A stretch of 42,449 nt of DNA. Origin: Polaribacter sp. (GTDB lineage: Bacteria > Bacteroidota > Bacteroidia > Flavobacteriales > Flavobacteriaceae). The stretch is taken from positions 3,372 through 45,820 of the forward strand of contig JABAZI010000032.1 of assembly GCA_018608545.1 (NCBI GenBank), read 5' to 3'. Below, piece by piece: positions 15,599-25,303 of the stretch. Position 1 is the stretch's first letter. Each line of letters begins with the position of its first letter. A program made the position numbers and the translations under genes. Under the pieces are notes generated by a model, which was not told the DNA's origin, did not search any database, and was given only the letters and a program-made list of their open reading frames with translations.

Positions 15599-16519
15599 AT
15601 GAAGAAACCATTTATACTGTCCGCTAAAAACATATTCGTACTATTCATTTTATCAACCCTGTTTTTTTGCTGTAATAAAAATGAGGCGAAAATTCGGTAT
15701 GATAAAGGGGGAATAATCGTGGAAAATCCAGATGCTCAAGTAGTGATGCATGATGGAGAAAAAAGAGAATATGTATTATATGTTCCTGATTCCTATGACG
15801 GAATTGCAGCGGTTCCGATACTGTTTAATTTCCACGGTTATGGAGGAAATGCAAGTGAATATATGATGGAAACTGATATGCGTTCGCTTGCTGAATCTGA
15901 AACTTTTATTTTGGTGTACCCTCAAGGAAGCCTTTTAAATGGGTCTCCTCATTGGAATCCCTCACTCCCTAGTATCGAAAATAAAAGCAATGCAGATGAT
16001 CTAGGGTTCATAGAGACACTAGTAAATAAACTTTCAACAGAACATGTCATTGACATGAAAAAAATATATGCCTGTGGATATTCAAACGGGGGGATGATGA
16101 GTTATGGATTAGCATCTCATAAAAGTAATTTAATCGCTGCTGTAGGAGCTATTTCAGGAGCAATGATTGAGACTGACATTACGCCTTCTCACCCGATGCC
16201 TGTTATAAAAATTCACGGAACAGCTGATGACGTATTGCCTTATAATGGAACGAACGAATTCAATTCTGTAGAGAACACGCTTGCATATTGGATAAATTTT
16301 AACCAAGCAAACACAACACCGGTAGTTACTAATTTCAATAACAATGGAACTCTAATTGAGCATTTTGTTTATGCAGATGGAGATAACGGAGCTACTGTAG
16401 AGCATTATAAAGTCATTGAAGGAGGGCATATTTGGCTTGATATGAATTTTCAGGACACAAACACAGGCAAGTTAATTTGGGATTTTGTTTCAAAATATGA
16501 TATCAATGGACTCCTATAA
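15599..16519 (+). CDS. Secreted lipoprotein esterase, PHB-depolymerase/feruloyl-esterase-like
   Basis: Predicted lipid-anchored alpha/beta hydrolase facing the periplasm or exterior. The N-terminal hydrophobic segment ends in a lipobox-like STLFFCC (C24/C25). The oxyanion region is FNFHGYGG, the nucleophile is S162 in GYSNGGMM, the acid is in KIHGTADDVLPYNG, and the histidine is in IEGGHIW. This set and order fit the LpqC/polyhydroxybutyrate-depolymerase esterase family. The length of 306 is normal. Substrate could be a polyester, a feruloylated polysaccharide or a small ester. It sits alone between divergent and convergent neighbours. Confidence 0.87.
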   Translation: MKKPFILSAKNIFVLFILSTLFFCCNKNEAKIRYDKGGIIVENPDAQVVMHDGEKREYVLYVPDSYDGIAAVPILFNFHGYGGNASEYMMETDMRSLAESETFILVYPQGSLLNGSPHWNPSLPSIENKSNADDLGFIETLVNKLSTEHVIDMKKIYACGYSNGGMMSYGLASHKSNLIAAVGAISGAMIETDITPSHPMPVIKIHGTADDVLPYNGTNEFNSVENTLAYWINFNQANTTPVVTNFNNNGTLIEHFVYADGDNGATVEHYKVIEGGHIWLDMNFQDTNTGKLIWDFVSKYDINGLL

Positions 16520-16601
16520 CCCAAATGAATGGACACAATCTAACTAAAAACAGAATAAGATTCTTTGTTAAAAGTAAATCTGTAAGATCATCTATAGAAG
16601 G

Positions 16602-17009
16602 CTACTTATTGTCCAAGTGCTCCTCAATATCGGCAATATGGTGCTGTAATGCCTGTGCAGAAATTTGTATTTCCTTGATCAATAAAGCTAAAGATATAAT
16701 CAACAGAATCAAAGCAAAACCGAATACCCATATGGCAATTGCATAAATATCAACATAAATTAAAAACATCGTTAATACACAAAACAACAAACTGGAAATC
16801 CCAAAAATCTGCATCCATCTTGTTAGATTCAAACGGAGTTTTAAATTCTTAATCTGCCTCAACAAAGAAGCCTCTTTTCTTTGAAGATAGATGTCGTGTA
16901 AATTTCTAATTACAGCTGCATATGCCAAAAACCGATTGGTATATGCCAACATAATTAAAGAAATCGCAGAAAATAGTAGTGCCGGTGTTGTTAATGATAA
17001 TTCTTCCAT
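16602..17009 (-). CDS. DUF2721 membrane protein
   Basis: Small predicted inner-membrane protein of unknown function. There are three hydrophobic segments (about residues 10-30, 67-90 and 92-115) with a charged stretch between the first two (RNLHDIYLQRKEASLLRQIKNLKLRL). The pattern fits DUF2721. The length of 135 is normal. A TAATTTTG promoter element lies directly upstream, predicting a leader of only about 6 nt. The plus-strand ORF at 16525-16746 is a shadow of this gene. Confidence 0.83.
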   Translation of the reverse strand: MEELSLTTPALLFSAISLIMLAYTNRFLAYAAVIRNLHDIYLQRKEASLLRQIKNLKLRLNLTRWMQIFGISSLLFCVLTMFLIYVDIYAIAIWVFGFALILLIISLALLIKEIQISAQALQHHIADIEEHLDNK

Positions 17010-17017
17010 ACAGACGT

Positions 17018-17025
17018 CAAAATTA
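17018..17025 (-). promoter_or_regulatory. -7 promoter element of the DUF2721 gene
   Basis: Minus-strand TAATTTTG matches TAnnTTTG. Only eight bases separate its G from the ATG at 17009. Confidence 0.45.
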
Positions 17026-17123
17026 AGTAATAACTGAGTATCAATAAAAAATAACGTGAATTTTTTTTTTAAAATATATTTTCAGATTCTATCATCCCTT
17101 ATTTCTAAACCCCACAAAAATGG

Positions 17124-17131
17124 TACATTTG
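17124..17131 (+). promoter_or_regulatory. -7 promoter element of trmD, nearly leaderless
   Basis: TACATTTG matches TAnnTTTG, with five bases between its G and ATG 17137. This is the same spacing as at dapF. It also argues against the ORF-track start at 17056, which lies upstream of the promoter. Confidence 0.55.
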
Positions 17132-17136
17132 CATTT

Positions 17137-17820
17137 ATGCGAATAGATATTATTTCAGTTGCTCCAAGTTTGTTAGAAAGTCCCTTCAACCACTCTATCG
17201 TTAAAAGAGCAAAAGACAAAGGTTTGGCAGAAATTATAATTCACGACCTGCGAGCATACGGTCTTGGAAATTACAAACAAATAGATGATACTCAATTTGG
17301 CGGAGGCGCTGGAATGGTAATGATGATTGAACCCATTGCAAATTGTATCAGAAAACTTCAATCTGAGAGAATCTATGACGAAATCATTTACATGACTCCT
17401 GATGCAAAAACATTGAATCAACAAACCGCAAATACACTTTCGTTAAAAAAAAATATCCTCATCTTAACAGGACATTATAAAGGCGTAGACCAAAGAATTC
17501 GAGACCTCTTCATTACAAAAGAAATTTCTATCGGAGATTATGTTTTAACAGGGGGGGAATTAGCCGCGGCCGTTTTAGTCGATGCTGTTGTGCGTTTAAT
17601 ACCAGGTGTTATAGGTGACGAACAATCTGCTTTGACAGATTCTTTTCAAGATAACCTCCTCTCTCCTCCAGTGTATACAAGACCTTCAGAGTTTGAAGGA
17701 ACCAGCGTTCCTGACATCTTATTAACAGGTAATTTTCCGAAAATTGATGACTGGAGAGCCGAACAAGCTTACAAAAGAACGAAACAAATTCGACCAGATT
17801 TATTCGATGAAACTTTCTAG
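17137..17820 (+). CDS. trmD: tRNA (guanine-N1)-methyltransferase TrmD
   Basis: SPOUT methyltransferase forming m1G37 in tRNAs, which prevents +1 frameshifting. The deep-trefoil-knot SAM site is visible as [27 protein letters not shown] and [16 protein letters not shown]. The N-terminus [16 protein letters not shown] is typical, so the start is ATG 17137 and not 17056; the extra 27 residues in the track are leader sequence. The result is 227 residues, in the normal range for Bacteroidota. Here trmD is separated from rplS by a glycosyltransferase gene, unlike the rpsP-rimM-trmD-rplS operon of many bacteria. Confidence 0.97.
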   Translation: MRIDIISVAPSLLESPFNHSIVKRAKDKGLAEIIIHDLRAYGLGNYKQIDDTQFGGGAGMVMMIEPIANCIRKLQSERIYDEIIYMTPDAKTLNQQTANTLSLKKNILILTGHYKGVDQRIRDLFITKEISIGDYVLTGGELAAAVLVDAVVRLIPGVIGDEQSALTDSFQDNLLSPPVYTRPSEFEGTSVPDILLTGNFPKIDDWRAEQAYKRTKQIRPDLFDETF

Positions 17821-17844
17821 AAGTTTTTTCTTAAATTTTAAACC

Positions 17845-19332
17845 ATGGGACTTCTGAAAACAATAAAAACATTCATCAAAAACAACAAAACGATCTCATG
17901 GATCTTAGGATTTCAATTGTTTAGATTGATCTTGCTCCCATTTATGGGATTAATGCCTCAGGATGCCTATTATTATTTGTATGGACAAAATTTGTCTTTA
18001 TCATATTTTGATCACCCAGGCATGATCGGATATCTTTTAAGAATCTTCACGGATCTTTTTGGACAATCAATTTTTGTTGTGAAATTTGCCGATTTTTTAA
18101 TCACCTCACTAACCATACTAAGTTTCTATAAATTAGCCTCCTATTTTCTATCAAAACAGAAACTTCAGAGAGCTATTCTCCTTTTAACTTCTACTATTTT
18201 TATTTCAATTTTATCTTTTAATTCTACTCCAGATGTACCACTACTCCTTTTTTGGACATTGAGTTTAATCTGTTTATACAAAGCAATTTTTGAGGAAAAA
18301 AAGTGGTTTTGGGTATTGGGAGGAATAGCGATGGGCTTAGCTTTCAATAGTAAATACACCGCATTGCTATTACAAATAGGTTTGATTGGATTTCTTATTT
18401 TCTCAAATAAGTACAGAAAACTCTTCTTTTCTCCTTGGTTTTGGACCTCAATACTCCTTTCTATCTTAATAACATACCCTGTTTGGTATTGGAACTTTCA
18501 AAATGAGTTTGCCTCATTTGTATTTCAATCATCAGAAAGAACCAGTTCAATTTCAGAGTTTAAGATATCTCCTAAAAATTTCTTTGGAGCGATTGGACAC
18601 CAAATGTTCTTATTGATCCCAATTTTATTTCTCGTGATTGGTGTAATTACCTATAAGTACTTAAAGAGAGCCCTATTAAAACTTAAAATACCACAAGCCA
18701 AAACATTATTTTTATTAGCATTTTTTATTCCAACGTTCGTTGGTTTCTTTTCTCTCACTCCTATTTATTGGGTGAAACTGAATTGGATGATGCCCTCTTA
18801 CATTACAGGAATCGTCATCGCTGGAATGTTTATCAATAAAAGGCTATTAAAAACTCAACTTATCATCTCCATTGCATTTCATGTATTGGCAGGTTTACAA
18901 ATTTTATTTTATATAGTTCCCATTAAGAGTGATGACACATGGGTAGGTTGGAATGAATTAGCTATAGAAACTAAGAAGCTTCAAAAAAAGTATCCAAATA
19001 CATTTGTATTTTCTAACGACAACTATAAGACATCGGCTTGCTTGAATTTTTTTATGAATGAAAAAGTCTATGCACAAAACATTATTGGTTTACCTGCATT
19101 ACATTTTGACTATTTAAAGGACAATATAGCTTCTCTGAATACCAAAAATGCTTTATTCATAGATTCAGACAAGCGCTTTAAAAACGATGCTAAAAAAGGG
19201 AATCAACACCCATTATTAAAAAAATATTTCGACAAAGTAATCGAACTAGAACCTATTATTATTACAATCAATGATCGAAAGGTTCGTAAGTTTTGGGTTT
19301 TTTATTGCTCCAATTATGAAACAAAAAAATAA
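17845..19332 (+). CDS. GT39/ArnT-like membrane glycosyltransferase
   Basis: Polytopic inner-membrane glycosyltransferase of the PMT/ArnT type, which uses polyprenyl-phosphate sugars on the periplasmic face. Early MPQDAYYYLYGQNLSLSYFDHPGMIGYLLR contains the acidic loop expected for metal or donor binding and the DHPG motif. The next ten or so segments are hydrophobic, including LALFNSK-like AFNSKYTALLLQIGLIGF. The last 130 residues form a soluble tail. The length of 495 is typical. It starts 24 bp after trmD and is probably co-transcribed with it. Acceptor is unknown (lipid A, glycoprotein or polysaccharide). Confidence 0.88.
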   Translation: MGLLKTIKTFIKNNKTISWILGFQLFRLILLPFMGLMPQDAYYYLYGQNLSLSYFDHPGMIGYLLRIFTDLFGQSIFVVKFADFLITSLTILSFYKLASYFLSKQKLQRAILLLTSTIFISILSFNSTPDVPLLLFWTLSLICLYKAIFEEKKWFWVLGGIAMGLAFNSKYTALLLQIGLIGFLIFSNKYRKLFFSPWFWTSILLSILITYPVWYWNFQNEFASFVFQSSERTSSISEFKISPKNFFGAIGHQMFLLIPILFLVIGVITYKYLKRALLKLKIPQAKTLFLLAFFIPTFVGFFSLTPIYWVKLNWMMPSYITGIVIAGMFINKRLLKTQLIISIAFHVLAGLQILFYIVPIKSDDTWVGWNELAIETKKLQKKYPNTFVFSNDNYKTSACLNFFMNEKVYAQNIIGLPALHFDYLKDNIASLNTKNALFIDSDKRFKNDAKKGNQHPLLKKYFDKVIELEPIIITINDRKVRKFWVFYCSNYETKK

Positions 19333-19364
19333 TTAATTTTAGTTTTATAATAGAAAATAATGAC

Positions 19365-19372
19365 TACTTTTG
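19365..19372 (+). promoter_or_regulatory. -7 promoter element of rplS
   Basis: TACTTTTG matches TAnnTTTG and is followed by CAACCGC, an initial transcribed sequence also found at 6126. It gives rplS its own promoter and a leader of about 68 nt. Confidence 0.6.
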
Positions 19373-19374
19373 CA

Positions 19375-19442
19375 ACCGCTAAATTAACCTCTGACGAAAA
19401 AATCGTGAATGTTGTTTTACAAAATCAATTAAATCAAAAGAT
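19375..19442 (+). promoter_or_regulatory. rplS 5' leader, possible L19 autoregulatory element
   Basis: The leader is unusually long for this window. It contains two small hairpins, ACGA-(5 nt)-TCGT at 19394-19406 and TTGT-TTT-ACAA at 19412-19422. I recall that ribosomal-protein leader motifs have been described for flavobacterial L19 mRNAs but could not check the match. Regulation by free L19 is inference. Confidence 0.35.
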
Positions 19443-19793
19443 ATGGAATCTTTAGTGAAATTTGTTCAAGACGAATTTGTAGCAAGAAAAGAATTTGCAG
19501 AATTTGCTGCCGGTGATACTATCACTGTTTATTACGAAATTAAAGAAGGAGAGAAAGTACGTACTCAGTTTTTTAGAGGAGTCGTTATCCAAAGAAGAGG
19601 AGTTGCTGCTTCAGAAACATTTACAATCAGAAAAATGTCTGGTACTGTGGGTGTAGAAAGAATTTTCCCAGTTAACTTACCTTCTATCCAAAAAATTGAA
19701 GTAAACAAAAGAGGAAAAGTACGTAGAGCTCGTATATTCTACTTTAGAGGTCTTACTGGTAAAAAAGCTAGAATTACTGAAAAAAGAAGATAA
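19443..19793 (+). CDS. rplS: 50S ribosomal protein L19 (bL19)
   Basis: Large-subunit ribosomal protein at the 30S-50S interface. The sequence is characteristic: FAAGDTITVYYEIKEGEKVRTQFFRGVVIQRRG, then ASETFTIRKMSGTVGVERIFPVNLPSIQKIEV and ARIFYFRGLTGKKARI. The length of 116 is standard. It has its own promoter and leader downstream of the glycosyltransferase gene and a strong terminator after its stop, so it can be a single-gene unit. Confidence 0.98.
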   Translation: MESLVKFVQDEFVARKEFAEFAAGDTITVYYEIKEGEKVRTQFFRGVVIQRRGVAASETFTIRKMSGTVGVERIFPVNLPSIQKIEVNKRGKVRRARIFYFRGLTGKKARITEKRR

Positions 19794-19812
19794 TATCTCT
19801 TATACAGATTAT

Positions 19813-19849
19813 AAAAAAAAGCGTTGTAAATTTTTACAACGCTTTTTTT
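19813..19849 (+). terminator. Strong intrinsic terminator after rplS
   Basis: GCGTTGTAAA-TT-TTTACAACGC forms a ten-bp perfect stem flanked by an A run upstream and TTTTTTT downstream. It could work in both directions. Confidence 0.92.
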
Positions 19850-19909
19850 AATTAACAAATGTTCATAACCATAGTTGATATTGTGTTGATTAACAAATAG
19901 TTATTTTTT

Positions 19910-19939
19910 TTGCACATGTAAAAAACATTTTTATATTTG
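19910..19939 (+). promoter_or_regulatory. Complete Bacteroidota-type promoter in the rplS-icd gap
   Basis: TTG (19910-19912) is separated by 19 bp from TATATTTG (19932-19939). This fits the TTG-N17-23-TAnnTTTG consensus in sequence and spacing, and is the only promoter in the window where I could identify both elements cleanly. It drives transcription to the right into a region without any credible protein gene. Predicted start about 19942. Confidence 0.6.
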
Positions 19940-19941
19940 AA

Positions 19942-20383
19942 AAGAATTACATATCTAACATACAAAGAAGCGTGAAAACAAATCTTTAGAGAGATGAGTA
20001 ATCCAATAAAGTAACGTTCTTTATTTATTGTTTTTTAAGAAGTCTATATATCCAATTTCTCTGTAAAAAGTGATAAGAAGATATTCTTTAAAAAAAATAA
20101 TGTTATGTAAATAACTAATTATTATTTTTTAAAATGTTTTGGTTGCATAGCCATACAAAGATGAATTAATCGACAATTTGAAACATTAAAAGATTAAAAA
20201 AAGCGTAAGCTTCTATAATTTATAGTGTTTCAAAAACTGAAATAGTGAAAAGTAATTTTTTACACGTAAAAAATACGAGATTCATTCTTGTTTGAATTTG
20301 TAGCAATACAAATCAGTACAAATTAACTACTTCAAAGAAGCCATATCACTGCAAGAAATTGTTTGATGTGGCTTTTTATTTTT
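19942..20383 (+). ncRNA. Candidate non-coding RNA of about 440 nt between rplS and icd
   Basis: No ORF of useful length exists in this 767-bp intergenic gap. A clean promoter at its start and an intrinsic terminator at its end define a transcription unit. Inside are several local hairpins: GTTAT-GTAA-ATAAC (20102-20115), AAGC-GTAA-GCTT (20201-20212), CTATA-ATT-TATAG (20213-20225), TTTCA-AAAAC-TGAAA (20228-20242), a ten-bp AT stem around TTTTTTA-CACG-TAAAAAA (20252-20276) and ATTTGTA-GCAA-TACAAAT (20296-20313). Three carry GNRA-type loops. It lacks the tmRNA ends and the conserved RNase P blocks I would expect. AT-rich DNA forms chance hairpins, so structure is suggestive only. Very short peptides such as an 11-codon ORF near 20138 are possible. 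Confidence 0.45.
20339..20383 (+). terminator. Intrinsic terminator of the candidate RNA
   Basis: AGCCATATC pairs with GATGTGGCT (nine bp, one G-T pair) around a 17-nt loop. A T-rich tract follows at 20372-20383. The U-tract exists only on the plus strand, so it ends rightward transcription before the icd promoter. Confidence 0.75.
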
Positions 20384-20487
20384 AAAGAATCTTATATTCT
20401 CCTAAATATTCTACTTTTATTATTCAATAGCCAAAAAACCAACTTAATTAATACTAATTTATCAATAGTATTTTCACTTTAAATTCA

Positions 20488-20495
20488 TAGATTTG
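20488..20495 (+). promoter_or_regulatory. -7 promoter element of icd
   Basis: TAGATTTG matches TAnnTTTG. The predicted leader is about 63 nt and begins almost at once with a hairpin, GCTTTT-(6 nt)-AAAAGC at 20500-20517, which might stabilise the 5' end. Confidence 0.5.
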
Positions 20496-20536
20496 TTCCG
20501 CTTTTTTTTCGAAAAGCATTTTTGTAAAAAACATAA

Positions 20537-22786
<2,250 letters not shown>

Positions 22787-22791
22787 TAAAC

Positions 22792-22830
22792 ATGATGAAA
22801 AGTCAATGTCAAACAGGGACTTTTCATCAT
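22792..22830 (+). terminator. Long hairpin after icd
   Basis: ATGATGAAAAGTC pairs perfectly with GACTTTTCATCAT (13 bp) around a 13-nt loop, six bases past the icd stop. There is no T-tract, so it may act as an mRNA 3'-end stabiliser or a Rho-assisted terminator and not as a classical intrinsic terminator. Confidence 0.5.
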
Positions 22831-22832
22831 AC

Positions 22833-22855
22833 ACTATCTGTTTAAAGCAGATAGT
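22833..22855. repeat. Second inverted repeat between icd and the TonB receptor gene
   Basis: ACTATCTG-TTTAAAG-CAGATAGT is a perfect eight-bp inverted repeat lying directly after the icd hairpin. It ends 28 bp before the receptor -7 element (22883-22890), so it could also be an operator. Confidence 0.45.
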
Positions 22856-22882
22856 TTAACATTTCTTTAATGTTTAGAGTTG

Positions 22883-22890
22883 TATTTTTG
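22883..22890 (+). promoter_or_regulatory. -7 promoter element of the TonB receptor gene
   Basis: TATTTTTG matches TAnnTTTG, with a predicted leader of about 28 nt before ATG 22921. Confidence 0.5.
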
Positions 22891-22920
22891 TTTAAAATAT
22901 AAAATATTCTATTAAACAAA

Positions 22921-25299
22921 ATGATGAGTGTAAAAACAAACTTTCTGTTCTTATTTTTATTCAGTATTGCTGTATTTTCTCAAGAAGAACAAACGATTAG
23001 TGGAACCGTTTATGACAAAAACAATAATGAGACTTTAATTGGTGTTTCATTATATTTCCCTGAATTAAATGCCGGGGTAACCACAAATGAATATGGTTTT
23101 TACTCTGTTACATTGCCAAAGGGAACCTACAAAGTACAAGTAAATTATCTAGGGTATTATTCAATTGTTGAAACCATCATTTTAAACAAAAAAATTACAA
23201 AAAACTTCAAATTAGAGGAGGAATCTGAAAGCTTGGACGAAATTGTAATCAAAAGCAATATCGAAAAACTAAATGTTAAAACTCCTCAAATGAGTGTTAA
23301 CAGACTAACATCAGCAACCATAAAACAAATCCCAGTTGTTTTAGGAGAAGCAGATATTATCAAATCATTGATCTTACTACCGGGCGTTACTAGTGCTGGT
23401 GAAGGAGCTTCTGGATTCAATGTTAGGGGTGGTGCAGCAGATCAAAACTTAATTTTATTAGATGAAGCAGTTGTATTCAACTCTTCTCACTTATTTGGAT
23501 TTTTCTCTGTTTTTAACCCTGATGTAATTAAAGATGTAAAACTCTACAAAGGAGGAATTCCATCCAAATACGGTGGAAGACTTTCATCTGTTTTAGATAT
23601 TTATCAAAAAGAAGGGAATAGTAATGACTTTAAATTAACGGGAGGAATTGGTCTTGTTTCTAGTAGACTATTAGCCGAAGGACCAATCGAAAAAGGGAAA
23701 AGCTCTTTTTTAATTGGTGGTAGAGCCTCCTATGCACATTTATTTCTACCGTTATTCAACAATGAAAATAAAGCCTATTTTTACGATTTAAATAGTAAAA
23801 TAAACTATCGATTTAATGATCAGAACAACCTTTTCCTATCCACGTACTTTGGTAAAGACGTCTTTGGAATCAGTGATAACTTTGTAAATAAGTATGGTAA
23901 TTCGGTTGTCAACTTGCGTTGGAATCATCTTTATTCTGACAAATTATTCTCGAACCTATCGATCATTTATTCAGATTATTTCTATGGATTGATCCTTGAC
24001 TTTGTTGGATTTGAATGGGATTCTGGCATTACAAACTTTAATTTAAAATATGATTTCAAGCATTACATTAACAATGATTTTAAGTTAAGTTATGGTATCA
24101 GCTCTATCTACAGCAAATTCAATCCAGGGAAAATTGTTCCAAATAGACCTGATTCTGGTATTATAGCTGAAAAACTTACCGACAAATATGCGAATGAATT
24201 TGCTTCATATATCGATGCAGAACATACGTTAAGTGATAAATTAAGAGTACAATATGGGATTCGTTTTAGTAATTTTACGAGATTAGGACAAGATGAATTA
24301 AACGTATATAAAGATAATAAACCTGTACTTTACGATACTGAATTTAAAAAATACAAAGCTGCAGAAGCAATCGCTTCAGATTCCTTTAAAAGGAGTGACG
24401 TAATTAGCAGTTTCAATAATTTCGAACCACGATTCTCTTTGTCTTACACCCTAGATGACCAGACTTCAATAAAAGCCAGTTACAATAGAATGGCTCAGTA
24501 TCTACATTTATTATCAAACACCTCCTCTCCTGCCCCCTTAGATGTTTGGACCCCAAGTGGAAAATATATCAAACCTCAATTGTTAGATCAATTTGCAATC
24601 GGATATTTCAAGTTCCTTAAAGACGGAGATTACTCTATAGAAACTGAAGCTTTTTATAAAGATATACAGAATAGAATCGATTATATAAATGGTGCAAATT
24701 TAGTAGCAAACAATGAAATAGAAACGGTTATCTTAAATGGAAAAGCAAGAGCCTATGGTTTGGAAATTTTGGTTAAAAAGAATCAAGGAAAATTAAAAGG
24801 TTGGCTCGCATATACACTCTCAAAATCAGAACAATTAACAGCCGGGAGAACCTTTAATGAACCAGGAATAAATAATGGGGAATGGTACAACACTCCGTAT
24901 GATAAAACCCATGATTTTTCAATAAATGCTAGTTATGAACTCAATAAGAAATGGAAATTCAATACAAACTTTGTATTTCAAACCGGTCAACCAACCAACT
25001 ACCCGGTTGGTCAATATGAAGTTCAAAGCTTAAATGTACCCATATACAATGATAATAGCAGAAACTCAGACAGACTTCCAGCATACCATAGATTAGACAT
25101 CTCTGCTACATTAAACCCCGAAAAAAATAATAAAAGAAAATGGCAAGCAGAATGGGTTTTTGGTATCTATAATGTATACGGAAGACAAAATGCTGCCTCT
25201 GTAAACTTTTCACAAAATAGAGAAACCTCAAGAAATGAAGCTGTGCAAACTGCCATTTTTGGATTGGTACCGTCTGTTACCTATAATTTTAAATTTTAA
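22921..25299 (+). CDS. TonB-dependent outer-membrane receptor with carboxypeptidase-like N-domain
   Basis: Energy-coupled outer-membrane transporter. A signal peptide (FLFLFLFSIAVFSQ) is followed by a CarboxypepD-regulatory-like domain (about residues 23-105, TISGTVYDKNNNETLIGVSLYF), then the plug (about 115-235, FNVRGGAADQNLILLDEAVVFN and LYKGGIPSKYGGRLSSVLDI) and a barrel ending in the terminal aromatic YNFKF. The length of 792 is smaller than SusC proteins (about 1,000), so it belongs to the non-SusC type. It is paired with a DUF4249 lipoprotein five bases downstream, a combination common in Flavobacteriia. The ligand is unknown; there are no siderophore or polysaccharide genes nearby to suggest one. 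Confidence 0.93.
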   Translation: MMSVKTNFLFLFLFSIAVFSQEEQTISGTVYDKNNNETLIGVSLYFPELNAGVTTNEYGFYSVTLPKGTYKVQVNYLGYYSIVETIILNKKITKNFKLEEESESLDEIVIKSNIEKLNVKTPQMSVNRLTSATIKQIPVVLGEADIIKSLILLPGVTSAGEGASGFNVRGGAADQNLILLDEAVVFNSSHLFGFFSVFNPDVIKDVKLYKGGIPSKYGGRLSSVLDIYQKEGNSNDFKLTGGIGLVSSRLLAEGPIEKGKSSFLIGGRASYAHLFLPLFNNENKAYFYDLNSKINYRFNDQNNLFLSTYFGKDVFGISDNFVNKYGNSVVNLRWNHLYSDKLFSNLSIIYSDYFYGLILDFVGFEWDSGITNFNLKYDFKHYINNDFKLSYGISSIYSKFNPGKIVPNRPDSGIIAEKLTDKYANEFASYIDAEHTLSDKLRVQYGIRFSNFTRLGQDELNVYKDNKPVLYDTEFKKYKAAEAIASDSFKRSDVISSFNNFEPRFSLSYTLDDQTSIKASYNRMAQYLHLLSNTSSPAPLDVWTPSGKYIKPQLLDQFAIGYFKFLKDGDYSIETEAFYKDIQNRIDYINGANLVANNEIETVILNGKARAYGLEILVKKNQGKLKGWLAYTLSKSEQLTAGRTFNEPGINNGEWYNTPYDKTHDFSINASYELNKKWKFNTNFVFQTGQPTNYPVGQYEVQSLNVPIYNDNSRNSDRLPAYHRLDISATLNPEKNNKRKWQAEWVFGIYNVYGRQNAASVNFSQNRETSRNEAVQTAIFGLVPSVTYNFKF

Positions 25300-25303
25300 G
25301 ACA

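Noticed and set aside
16525-16746. Plus-strand ORF of 73 codons
   Set aside because: Overlaps the DUF2721 membrane gene in antisense and its cysteine/isoleucine-rich translation is a mirror artefact.
19942-20383. tmRNA or RNase P RNA as the identity of the rplS-icd RNA
   Set aside because: No tRNA-like 3' end with GGTTCGA and CCA-type acceptor, and no GAGGAAAGTCC-like block; the sequence is also too AT-rich.
24975-25020. Inverted GGTTG/CAACC repeats in the TonB receptor gene
   Set aside because: They encode a conserved-looking loop (QTGQPTNYPVGQ) and are best explained by coding sequence.
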